Of a stretch of DNA of 7,418 bases, positions 1-4,719 are shown piece after piece (position 1 is the stretch's first letter; the number at the start of each line of letters is the position of its first letter). The translations under genes and the position numbers were made by a program. The stretch comes from Solirubrobacterales bacterium (GTDB lineage: Bacteria > Actinomycetota > Thermoleophilia > Solirubrobacterales > Solirubrobacteraceae), in NCBI GenBank assembly GCA_003151895.1, contig PLYX01000057.1, forward strand, positions 1-7,418, in the 5' to 3' direction. The notes below the pieces were generated by a model, which saw nothing but the letters and a program-made list of their open reading frames with translations, searched no databases and was not told the DNA's origin.

Positions 1-134
1 AAGAGATGCTCGACCGGCTGCTCGCCGTGACCGACCCTGACGAGGCCGACGAGCTGATCCCGCAGGAGATCTCGGTCAACCCACATCAGCTCGCGCTCGA
101 ACTGGAAGCGCGTCAGTCCGAGCGCGATCGCTGA
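1..134 (+). CDS. C-terminal end of an unrecognised protein (5' truncated by window edge)
   Basis: The frame is open from the first complete codon at position 3 and ends at the TGA at 132-134, giving about 43 C-terminal residues. The visible peptide is acidic and helix-prone, with repeated DEADEL-type acidic residues, then a segment reading ISVNPHQLALELEARQ, and a charged tail ending in ERDR. Codon third positions are almost all G or C, as expected for a real gene in this genome. I do not recognise the family and no catalytic motif is visible in this fragment. A strong hairpin starts three bases after the stop, which supports this being a genuine gene end. The start, length and function lie outside the window. 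Confidence 0.6.
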   Translation, partial: EMLDRLLAVTDPDEADELIPQEISVNPHQLALELEARQSERDR

Positions 135-136
135 AG

Positions 137-155
137 GTCTCGCGGGCCGCGAGAC
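137..155 (+). terminator. Hairpin immediately after the first gene (terminator-like, no U-tract)
   Basis: GTCTCGC at 137-143 and GCGAGAC at 149-155 form a perfect 7-bp GC-rich stem around the loop GGGCC. It lies two bases after the stop codon at 132-134. No run of T follows on either strand, so it is not a canonical intrinsic terminator. It could act as a 3'-end stabiliser or as a U-less terminator, as is often proposed for high-GC actinobacteria. Confidence 0.4.
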
Positions 156-298
156 GGTGGTCGCCGCTTCCGTATCCCTAAAACGGTGCGGCGATTCTGC
201 CGAAAATACCGGCCATGGTCGTGCAAGTGAACCTCAGTCACGGCGGACTGCTAAGGCCACGTTCTCTTGGACATCTATGCGGGGTCAGACACGACGAC

Positions 299-478
299 CT
301 ACACGGCCGGCGCGCTCGGCAGGTCAACAACTCCGGCAGCAGAATGCACTGTCTCCCAGAAGGCGTCGACGTCGAGTCGGGCATGCTGGTGCTCGTTGAG
401 AGCGTGCAGAAGCTGAAGCGAACTCAGCAAAGCGACTACATCTCTCTCGGCTACGCGGACTGCGTCGGCACTAAACAC
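299..478 (-). CDS. Doubtful small open frame or C-terminal remnant, unknown function
   Basis: A minus-strand frame runs from a GTG at 478-476 to the TAG at 301-299, 59 residues. The peptide looks more protein-like than the overlapping plus-strand frames. It holds an amphipathic stretch reading ERDVVALLSSLQLLHALNE, followed by RLDVDAFWETVHSAAG, with a balanced mix of hydrophobic and charged residues. About 60 percent of its third codon positions are G or C, lower than the nearby real genes, and no ribosome binding site is evident. It slightly overlaps the far end of the proline iminopeptidase remnant. It may be the tail of a decayed gene whose start was lost in the same rearrangement. I do not recognise the family, and it may simply be spurious. 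Confidence 0.2.
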   Translation of the reverse strand: MFSADAVRVAERDVVALLSSLQLLHALNEHQHARLDVDAFWETVHSAAGVVDLPSAPAV

Positions 479-641
479 GTCGCCACGTTGGCCGGCCGGT
501 CTCGGTTGTGCCCAGGTAGTCGTGCGCGGCCCCGGGCCCGCCGTGGAGGATCACCAGCGGCGCCGGCCCCTCGGCGCCGAGATCGCCCGCGACGCGATAC
601 CACGTCCACCCCTCGTCCCACTCCACGCGGCCTTCGCTCAT
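471..641 (-). pseudogene. Proline iminopeptidase, N-terminal fragment
   Basis: From the ATG at 641-639 the minus strand encodes 56 residues. The first 44 or so match the beginning of an actinobacterial proline iminopeptidase (alpha/beta hydrolase, peptidase family S33, which removes N-terminal proline from peptides). The segment EWDEGWTWYRVAGD is followed by a hydrophobic strand and the family's oxyanion-hole signature HGGPG at residues 33-37, then AAHDYL. After that the sequence (TTETGRPTWRRV and a TAG at 473-471) no longer looks like the family. The GxSxGG nucleophile, catalytic Asp and His, and roughly 250 further residues are absent from the window. This is therefore a start fragment left by a deletion or insertion near 500-510. 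A TAGGTT hexamer lies seven bases before the ATG. The family call is solid; the exact breakpoint is approximate. Confidence 0.82.
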
Positions 642-648
642 ACGAGCA

Positions 649-677
649 AACCTACCCACAGCCCGAGATTCCAGCAA
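649..677 (-). promoter_or_regulatory. Possible leaderless promoter of the proline iminopeptidase fragment
   Basis: On the minus strand TTGCTG (677-672) is followed after 17 bases by TAGGTT (654-649), and the ATG begins seven bases later at 641. This fits a -35/-10 pair with transcription starting at the start codon. The -35 matches the consensus at only three of six positions. The same bases contain GGTAGG, which could instead be a poorly spaced ribosome binding site. Confidence 0.3.
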
Positions 678-1116
678 GACCCGACCGCCGTCACGCTCGC
701 GGTGCCGCGTGGACCGGACCGGCCGCGGACAACGCCTCCCCGGTTCTCGCCAGTTCGGGCATCTCGGCTGCGTCAGTCGCGTGGTCGGAGAGCGGGTGAC
801 GGTGTGGACCGGCCTGCGGGACCATCCGCGACCGCTCCCACGCGAATCTCCACAAGCCGGCTGCGCGGTCCGATCTGGGATAAAAGCGGAAGCCGATAAA
901 CCCTCCGCTGCGTACGGCCGAGACCGAGAAAGCACTGGCCGTGCCGACGCCAGCCGACGCGCCTCCTCTAGGGCGAACGCGATCGTCAGCCTCACGATGC
1001 CCGAAATCGGATCCGGACTATCGGATCGTCGCCTAAGCGCTCGCAAGCTGACAGACCGGCCTGAGACGAAAGCGCTCGTCGCCGTGCCGGAGTTAGCCAA
1101 GGCAGCAGGGGTGGGT
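656..1116. other. Gene-free stretch between the peptidase remnant and the insertion sequence
   Basis: I find no convincing gene or RNA here. Long frames are open on both strands, but their translations are rich in Arg, Pro, Ser and Gly with no domain-like pattern, as expected for GC-rich noncoding DNA. It probably represents the old upstream region of the peptidase together with decayed sequence. The right edge meets the left inverted repeat of the insertion sequence. Confidence 0.55.
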
Positions 1117-1135
1117 TAGCCCGAAGTTCCCCCTG
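1117..1135 (+). repeat. Left terminal inverted repeat of the IS
   Basis: The sequence TAGCCCGAAGTTCCCCCTG is matched, in inverted orientation, by the right end at 3060-3078 with one difference (C versus T at the fourth base). Similarity falls off sharply inside the element. Confidence 0.93.
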
Positions 1136-1150
1136 TAGTCGTCCGATGTG

Positions 1151-1189
1151 AGGCCGGAATCTCTGTAGCGACGGGGATTTCGGCCTTTT
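1151..1189 (+). terminator. Terminator-like hairpin inside the IS, upstream of the transposase promoter
   Basis: AGGCCGGAATC (1151-1161) pairs with GATTTCGGCCT (1176-1186) at 10 of 11 positions across a 14-base loop, followed by TTTT at 1186-1189. It lies between the left end and the transposase promoter. It would stop transcription entering from the flanking DNA, a known way in which insertion sequences limit accidental transposase expression. Confidence 0.6.
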
Positions 1190-1209
1190 CGTCACGTTGT
1201 AGTGTAGTC

Positions 1210-1245
1210 ACGACAATCATGCGGGTGATGGTGTATGATTTGGCT
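1210..1245 (+). promoter_or_regulatory. Predicted leaderless promoter of the transposase
   Basis: ACGACA (1210-1215) is followed after 18 bases by TATGAT (1234-1239), and six bases later comes the ATG at 1246. Transcription from this -10 would begin at or within a base of the start codon, giving a leaderless mRNA. No Shine-Dalgarno-like sequence precedes this ATG. The -10 is strong for a high-GC genome; the -35 keeps the GACA core only. Confidence 0.5.
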
Positions 1246-2985
1246 ATGGCTCGTTCTGCTCGATCCGCTGGTGCGATGCATGTAGTCACGAACAAACGGA
1301 GGTCCGGGGAGGCGGTGTACACCTCGACGCTGCTGCGGCGCTCCTACCGCCAGGACGGCAAGGTCAAGAAGCAGACGCTCGCGAACCTCTCGCACCTGCC
1401 GGCCGAGGCGATCGACGCGATCCGTCGGGTACTGGCGGGCGAGACGCTGATGGACGCCAAGGACGCGTTCGAGATCGAGCGCTCGCTCCCGGCCGGGCAT
1501 GTCGACGCCGCGCTGGCGATGGCCGGGCGCTTGGGCCTCCCCGGGCTGCTCGACCCCCGCCCGAGCCCCCAGCGCGACCTGTGCATGGCGATGATCGTGG
1601 GGCGCGTGATCTCACCGGTGTCAAAGCTCGGGTTGGTCAGGGCGCTTGAGCAGTGCACGCTCGCCCGGGAGCTGGGCGTCACCGGCACCGACGAGGACGA
1701 GCTCTACGGGGCGATGGACTGGCTGCTTGATCGCCAGCAGCGGATCGAGGATCGGCTCGCCCGCCGCCACCTCAAGGATGGGGAGATGGTGCTCTACGAC
1801 GTGTCATCGAGCTATTTCGAGGGACGAACCTGCCCGCTGGGGGAGCTCGGCTACTCCCGGGACGGCAAGCGCGGCCTGCCGCAGATCGTCTACGGGCTGC
1901 TATGCGACAAGGACGGACGACCGGTCGCGATCGAGGTCTTCAGCGGCGAGTGCCACGACGATAAGACGCTCCCGTCACAGGTCTCCAAGCTCAAGGACCG
2001 CTTCGGCCTGGAGCGGGTCGTCGTCGTGGCCGACCGCGGGATGGTCACCAAGGCGAACATCGACCTGCTCTCAGGGGCCGAGGGCGTCGACTGGATCACC
2101 GCGCTGAAGGCCCCGACGATCAAGCGGCTCGCCCGCTCGGGGGCCTTTCAGCCCTCGCTGTTTGACGAGCAGAACCTCGGCGAGATCACCGCCCCCGAAG
2201 ACTTCCCCGGCGAGCGGCTGATCGTCTGCCGCAACCCCCTCGTCGGCGCCCAGCGCGCCCGCAAGCGCGACGAGCTGTTGGACGCGACCGAGACCGATCT
2301 CACCGCGATCGCTCACCGCGTCGCGCACGGCACGCTTGCCGGTGCCGATCAGATCGGCCTGGCCGTCGGCCCGGCGCTAAAGCGCCACCGGATGAAGAAG
2401 CACTTCGAGATCACGATCGGGCAGAGCACCTTCACCTATGCCCGCAAGGCCGAGCAGATCGCGGCGGAGGCCGCGCTCGACGGGTTCTACATCCTGCGCA
2501 CCAGCCTCGCCCGGGACCTCCTTCAGACCGATGGCGTCGTGCGCGCCTACAAGAACCTCGAGCAGGCAGAGCGAGCGTTCGGGTCGATCAAGGGGCCCGA
2601 CCTGCGGATCCGACCGATCCATCACCGCCTCGAGGACAGGGTCAAGGCGCACGTCCTGATCTGCATGCTCGCCTACCACCTCACCTGGCATCTGAAGGCC
2701 GCGTGGAAGCCGCTGCTGTTCACAGACGAGGACCGACCCGTGAACCCCGACCCTGTCGCCAAGGCCGTCCGCTCACCCGCCGCCCAGGCAAAGGCGCAGA
2801 CCAAGCGCACGAGCACAGAGCAGCCCGCGCACAGTTACCAGACCCTGCTCGCCGAGCTCGCGACCCAGACCCGCAACACGATCCGCCTCGCCGGCGCGAG
2901 CGCGACGTTCGAGAAGCTCGCCCAGCCGACGCCCCTCCAAGCCCACGCCCACCAGCTCGCCCGGCACGCCCCCGTCACCGCGTAG
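1246..2985 (+). CDS. IS1634-family DDE transposase
   Basis: A 579-residue transposase that would cut and join the element's ends using a two-metal DDE active site within an IS4-type RNase H fold. The N-terminal part includes HVVTNKRRSG and LRRSYRQDGKVKKQTLANLSHLP, typical of actinobacterial IS1634 members. The catalytic residues I assign are D185 (LYDVSSSYFEG), D263 (VVVADRGMV) and E442. E442 lies in a Y-x2-L-x3-E-x6-K block (Y435, L438, E442, K449), the family's version of the IS4 YREK signature. A long insertion separates the second Asp from the Glu, as usual in IS4-like proteins. The C-terminal 80 residues are a Pro/Ala/Lys-rich linker and a small helical tail. I chose the ATG at 1246 because it lies six bases after a good -10. 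The ATG at 1276 (MHVVTNK) and one at 1219, upstream of the predicted transcript start, are alternatives. There is no frameshift or internal stop. Confidence 0.95.
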   Translation: MARSARSAGAMHVVTNKRRSGEAVYTSTLLRRSYRQDGKVKKQTLANLSHLPAEAIDAIRRVLAGETLMDAKDAFEIERSLPAGHVDAALAMAGRLGLPGLLDPRPSPQRDLCMAMIVGRVISPVSKLGLVRALEQCTLARELGVTGTDEDELYGAMDWLLDRQQRIEDRLARRHLKDGEMVLYDVSSSYFEGRTCPLGELGYSRDGKRGLPQIVYGLLCDKDGRPVAIEVFSGECHDDKTLPSQVSKLKDRFGLERVVVVADRGMVTKANIDLLSGAEGVDWITALKAPTIKRLARSGAFQPSLFDEQNLGEITAPEDFPGERLIVCRNPLVGAQRARKRDELLDATETDLTAIAHRVAHGTLAGADQIGLAVGPALKRHRMKKHFEITIGQSTFTYARKAEQIAAEAALDGFYILRTSLARDLLQTDGVVRAYKNLEQAERAFGSIKGPDLRIRPIHHRLEDRVKAHVLICMLAYHLTWHLKAAWKPLLFTDEDRPVNPDPVAKAVRSPAAQAKAQTKRTSTEQPAHSYQTLLAELATQTRNTIRLAGASATFEKLAQPTPLQAHAHQLARHAPVTA

Positions 2986-3059
2986 ACACGACCCGAACAC
3001 GCAAGACTCTCCAAAAACCCAGCAACCACCAGCAAACCCGGCGAAATCCGCCATCACAC

Positions 3060-3078
3060 CAGGGGGAACTTCGGACTA
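3060..3078 (-). repeat. Right terminal inverted repeat of the IS
   Basis: Read on the minus strand this is TAGTCCGAAGTTCCCCCTG, matching the left end at 18 of 19 positions. The base after it, 3079, begins the 8-bp duplication that flanks the adjacent MITE-like element, so the two mobile elements touch. Confidence 0.93.
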
Positions 3079-3086
3079 GAGCGATC
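3079..3086. repeat. Left copy of the 8-bp direct repeat (putative target duplication)
   Basis: GAGCGATC, repeated exactly at 3248-3255 on the other side of the MITE-like element. It begins on the base after the IS right end. Confidence 0.6.
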
Positions 3087-3093
3087 CCCCCTA

Positions 3094-3142
3094 ACGCATC
3101 TTCGAGAGCATCTTCCCGCTGAAAATGCTCTCTTGGATGCGT
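3094..3142. repeat. 49-bp imperfect palindrome, copy 1
   Basis: ACGCATC and GATGCGT close the outer stem and GAGAGCAT/ATGCTCTC the inner stem, around a CTTCCCGCTGAAA loop. Copy 2 (3192-3240) matches without gaps at 41 of 49 positions, loop included, in direct orientation. The two copies therefore derive from one duplication and not only from being inverted ends of a transposon. Confidence 0.8.
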
Positions 3143-3191
3143 TACTTGTGCCAGAAAGCGCCCGCCGTCAGTAGCTGCCTGCTTCTGACTG

Positions 3192-3240
3192 ACGCATCTA
3201 CGAGAGCAATCTCCCGTTCAAAATGCTCTCTGAGATGCGT
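3192..3240. repeat. 49-bp imperfect palindrome, copy 2
   Basis: Same architecture as copy 1: outer stem ACGCATCT/AGATGCGT, inner stem GAGAGCA/TGCTCTC. It is separated from copy 1 by 49 bases. A third stem, CGTCAGT (3166-3172) with ACTGACG (3188-3194), occupies the interval and runs three bases into this copy, so the whole element can fold into three consecutive hairpins. Confidence 0.8.
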
Positions 3241-3247
3241 GAGGGGG

Positions 3248-3255
3248 GAGCGATC
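3248..3255. repeat. Right copy of the 8-bp direct repeat (putative target duplication)
   Basis: GAGCGATC, identical to 3079-3086 and placed directly after the inverted-repeat terminus GAGGGGG. Confidence 0.6.
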
Positions 3256-3289
3256 TATCAAATCTGCGGTAGTGCCCGGGAGGTGTGCC

Positions 3290-3779
3290 ATGCCTGAAGT
3301 GGAGCTGTCGGCGGGAACGATTGAATACGAGGACACCGGTGGGAGCGGGCCGGTCATCGTCCTCGCGCATGGGCTGATCATGGACGGCTCGGTGTGGCGC
3401 AAGGTCGTCGGGGAGCTGCGCTCTGACTATCGCTGCGTGCTGCCGACCCTGCCGCTCGGCGGTCATCGCCGCCCGATGCGCGCCGACGCCGACCTATCGA
3501 TGCGGGGAATCGCCGAGATCCTCGGCGAGTTCATCGAGCGTCTGGACCTGCGTGAGATGACCCTTGCGATGAGCGACTGGGGCGGACCGCAGCTATTGAT
3601 CGGCGGCGCTCGTCGCGTGGGCCAGCGAAGACCGTCTCATGCCCATCGAGCACGGCCGCCGGCTCGCCGCACTGTTGCCTCAGGGGCGCTTCGTGGAGAT
3701 AGCCGACTCCTACACCCTGATCCCCGAGGACCAGCCCGCGAAGCTCGCCAAACACATGCGCGAGCTCCTGGCCCTATGA
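3290..3779 (+). pseudogene. Alpha/beta hydrolase with internal deletion and frameshift
   Basis: The start is the ATG at 3290, preceded by a good ribosome binding site (GGGAGGTG at 3278-3285). The first 106 residues form the N-terminal half of an alpha/beta hydrolase. IEYEDTG and VIVLAHG (HG oxyanion region, residues 27-28) are followed by MSDWGGPQLL, where D96 occupies the nucleophile-elbow position used by haloalkane dehalogenase and epoxide hydrolase relatives. At about 3602-3608 the match jumps to another frame and to the family's C-terminus: ALVAWASEDRLMP, with the usual acid residue, then HGRRLAALLPQGRFVEIAD and DSYTLIPEDQP, ending at TGA 3777-3779. Roughly 110 residues of the cap and central region are missing. 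The original frame reads on as Arg/Pro-rich nonsense to about 3871. The normal catalytic His position reads SYTLIP; I recall this variant in some actinobacterial paralogues, but have not verified it. Confidence 0.87.
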
Positions 3780-3803
3780 GCGTCGCACTCGGGATCGACG
3801 CTC
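3778..3803. terminator. Perfect 8-bp hairpin between convergent hydrolase remnant and mazF
   Basis: GAGCGTCG (3778-3785) and CGACGCTC (3796-3803) pair perfectly around a 10-base loop. The stem overlaps the remnant's stop codon and lies 31 bases beyond the mazF stop. With converging genes it could act for both strands, but neither side has a T-run. Confidence 0.4.
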
Positions 3804-3833
3804 GTGCTCGCTCGTCGCGCAAGGGAGGAGCGG

Positions 3834-4133
3834 TCAATCTAGATCGAGCGCAGCCCGGATCGCGTCGCTGAGGGCTGGCTCTTGAGGGTCGAGCAGCACA
3901 CCGATCTGCGCTCCCACGGCGTTCGTTGGGATTGTGGTGATGTTGTCGCAGCTCACAACGGAGGGTCCCGCGAGACCGTTCGCCGCATCGACGTTTACCT
4001 CGGTCGAGAGTCCGCGGATGGTCGTGGTGATCGGCGCGACGGTCACCGTCGCAAGGTGCGGGCGGACGAGCTCGCGCGTGAGGAGCAGCACCGGCCGAGC
4101 CTTGTCGAGTTGTGCGACGTGGATCGGCCGCAT
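3834..4133 (-). CDS. mazF: MazF/PemK-family toxin (mRNA interferase)
   Basis: A 99-residue protein of the MazF/PemK family, ribosome-dependent or free endoribonucleases that cleave RNA at short sequences and halt growth when the antitoxin is lost. The order of motifs fits the family. An N-terminal strand carries IHVAQLDKARPVLLLTRE, with the K/R-x-RP segment at residues 11-14. Next comes VTVAPITTTIRGLSTEV at about 31-46, the conserved T/S- and R-containing core, then VSCDNITTIP at 60-69. A C-terminal helix ends in AIRAALDLD. The length is normal for the family. Its ATG shares one base with the upstream antitoxin's TGA (TGATG), so translation is almost certainly coupled. The gene converges on the hydrolase pseudogene. 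It shows no truncation, and the basic and T/S residues expected at the active site are present. Confidence 0.9.
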   Translation of the reverse strand: MRPIHVAQLDKARPVLLLTRELVRPHLATVTVAPITTTIRGLSTEVNVDAANGLAGPSVVSCDNITTIPTNAVGAQIGVLLDPQEPALSDAIRAALDLD

Positions 4134-4366
4134 CAGGCAAGCTGAGAGGGCAGGCCGACGGCGTGCTCGGCGAGCCCGGCAAGCTCCGGATCCGGACCGG
4201 TGCGGGCAAGGATCTGGGCATCGCGCGCCGCGACCACGCGCCGGCGCTCGCGCTCGAGCGCCCGGGTGACGACTGCCGCCCGGCTGCGCCCGGCGCCGGA
4301 GCCGACGATCTCGTCAACGAACTCGACAAGCTCGTTTGGGAGTCGAACAGCGATCTGCTTGCTCAT
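4133..4366 (-). CDS. Ribbon-helix-helix antitoxin paired with mazF
   Basis: A 77-residue protein beginning SKQIAVRLPNELVEFVDEIV, the classic beta strand plus first helix of a ribbon-helix-helix DNA-binding domain. SRAAVVTRALERERRR (about 28-43) forms the second helix. The C-terminal third (ARTGPDPELAGLAEHAV) is presumably the flexible toxin-binding tail. Dimers of such proteins bind the operon promoter and neutralise MazF. In mycobacteria and relatives, RHH antitoxins are commonly paired with MazF in place of AbrB-type MazE, so I give no symbol. The ATG at 4366 was chosen because a TACCAT hexamer lies exactly six bases upstream and the RHH fold begins at once. The same frame stays open back to the AbiE toxin remnant, but that extension belongs to another gene. 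Confidence 0.88.
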   Translation of the reverse strand: MSKQIAVRLPNELVEFVDEIVGSGAGRSRAAVVTRALERERRRVVAARDAQILARTGPDPELAGLAEHAVGLPSQLA

Positions 4367-4371
4367 CCCAC

Positions 4372-4414
4372 AATGGTAGCAGAATGGTAGCAGTCCGTGT
4401 CGCAGTCCGTGTCG
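4372..4414. repeat. Two adjoining tandem duplications in the antitoxin promoter
   Basis: On the plus strand AATGGTAGCAG occurs twice in tandem (4372-4382, 4383-4393) and CAGTCCGTGTCG twice in tandem (4391-4402, 4403-4414), overlapping by three bases. The first pair contains the putative -10 hexamers, the second the putative -35 hexamers. They may be operator half-sites for the RHH protein or the trace of replication slippage. Confidence 0.75.
4373..4403 (-). promoter_or_regulatory. Predicted leaderless promoter of the RHH-mazF operon
   Basis: On the minus strand GCGACA (4403-4398) is followed after 19 bases by TACCAT (4378-4373), then six bases, then the ATG at 4366. No ribosome binding site is visible. 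A second copy of both hexamers lies 11-12 bases further upstream because of tandem repeats, so two overlapping promoters are possible. Confidence 0.45.
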
Positions 4415-4486
4415 CGCTTCCGTTTCAGCCCCGGTCTCCTGGGCGAGGACCACTTCATTACGAGTCGCCCCAGAACACCCAGTTTT

Positions 4487-4719
4487 GGCTTCGTGAGCGT
4501 CCTTGTCTGTGAACCGGTCGGGTGTGTTGGTGCGCTCGGCGATCTTGTGGACCTTGGAGATGAGCAGCGCGGCGGGTGTTGCGACGCGGAGGGTCCACGT
4601 GCGCCGGTCGTGCGGCTCAAGCGCACCGATGCGCATCGGAGTGTGGTCGACGACCGCGGCCTCACGACCCCTCGCCCTTCTTGCGGCGTGCTTGGCGTGG
4701 GGTGGTATGCGCGCGCCGG
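4487..4719 (-). pseudogene. Remnant of an AbiEii-like nucleotidyltransferase toxin
   Basis: Directly after the stop of the AbiEi-like gene the minus strand reads, in the same frame and without a start codon, about 78 residues that look like the C-terminal half of its toxin partner. Visible pieces are ARIPPHAKHAARRARGREAA, VVDHTPM, then RTWTLRVATPAALLISK, VHKIAERT and RFTDKDAHE. The Lys/His-rich helix followed by a K-D motif corresponds to the third and fourth motifs of AbiEii/DUF1814-type nucleotidyltransferases (K in a helix, then RD/KD-x-x-D). The N-terminal catalytic GS-x-x-D-x-D part is missing, and the family resemblance stops after DKDAHE, about 120 bases before the RHH gene. Both ends are therefore lost, and the remnant is not expected to be active. 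The identity of the toxin type is my reading of motifs and context. Confidence 0.62.

Larger units (their letters stand above)
1117..3078 (+). mobile_element. IS1634-family (IS4-type DDE) insertion sequence, apparently complete
   Basis: A single transposase gene is enclosed by terminal inverted repeats matching at 18 of 19 positions, giving an element of about 1.96 kb, within the usual size of this family. If the outer TAG/CTA bases are flank and not element, the ends would be near 1120 and 3075. The left end carries a terminator-like hairpin and a promoter, both inside the element. The right end sits directly against the flanking duplication of the next mobile element. I cannot see a clear target-site duplication (left flank GGGT or GGTTAG, right flank GAGCG or CTAGAG), so the flanks may have rearranged since insertion. 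The transposase has no internal stop, so the element may still be active. Confidence 0.92.
3087..3247. mobile_element. 161-bp MITE-like element
   Basis: The ends form a terminal inverted repeat. CCCCCTAACGCATCT at the left equals, in reverse complement, CCCCCTCACGCATCT at the right. The match extends to 25 bases (3087-3111 against 3223-3247) with 22 identical. The element is flanked by a perfect 8-bp direct repeat, GAGCGATC, at 3079-3086 and 3248-3255, as expected for a target-site duplication. It has no coding capacity, so any movement would depend on a transposase elsewhere. The parent family is not identifiable from this sequence; an 8-bp duplication is seen with families such as ISL3, IS256, IS66 and ISAs1. 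An alternative is a two-unit REP-like palindromic repeat whose flanking match is chance. Confidence 0.6.

Noticed and set aside
157..799. Overlapping plus-strand frames starting at 157 and 215
   Set aside because: Translations are Arg/Pro/Ser-rich without domain pattern and run antisense through the clear proline iminopeptidase fragment.
642..1100. N-terminal extension of the peptidase fragment to an ATG at 1100
   Set aside because: The extra 153 residues are unlike the family, whose proteins start close to the MSEGRVEW position; a -10-like element lies just before 641.
709..1119. Plus-strand frame of 136 residues ending at the IS edge
   Set aside because: No recognisable motif, low-complexity Arg-rich composition, and its stop is supplied by the IS inverted repeat.
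1344..2691. Several long frames opposite or out of phase with the transposase
   Set aside because: They are expected by-products of high third-position GC in a real gene; none shows domain motifs.
1117..3078. Target-site duplication for the IS1634 element
   Set aside because: I compared flanks at several possible element ends and found only a shared TAG/CTA, which belongs to the inverted repeat and not to a direct duplication.
3094..3240. CRISPR-like reading: two 49-bp repeats separated by 49 bp
   Set aside because: Only two diverged copies, long palindromes, no cas genes, and the outer ends form transposon-like inverted repeats with a flanking duplication.
3125..3289. Upstream extension of the hydrolase frame to an ATG at 3125
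   Set aside because: It would be translated from the palindromic element; the ATG at 3290 has a strong ribosome binding site and the family's normal N-terminus.
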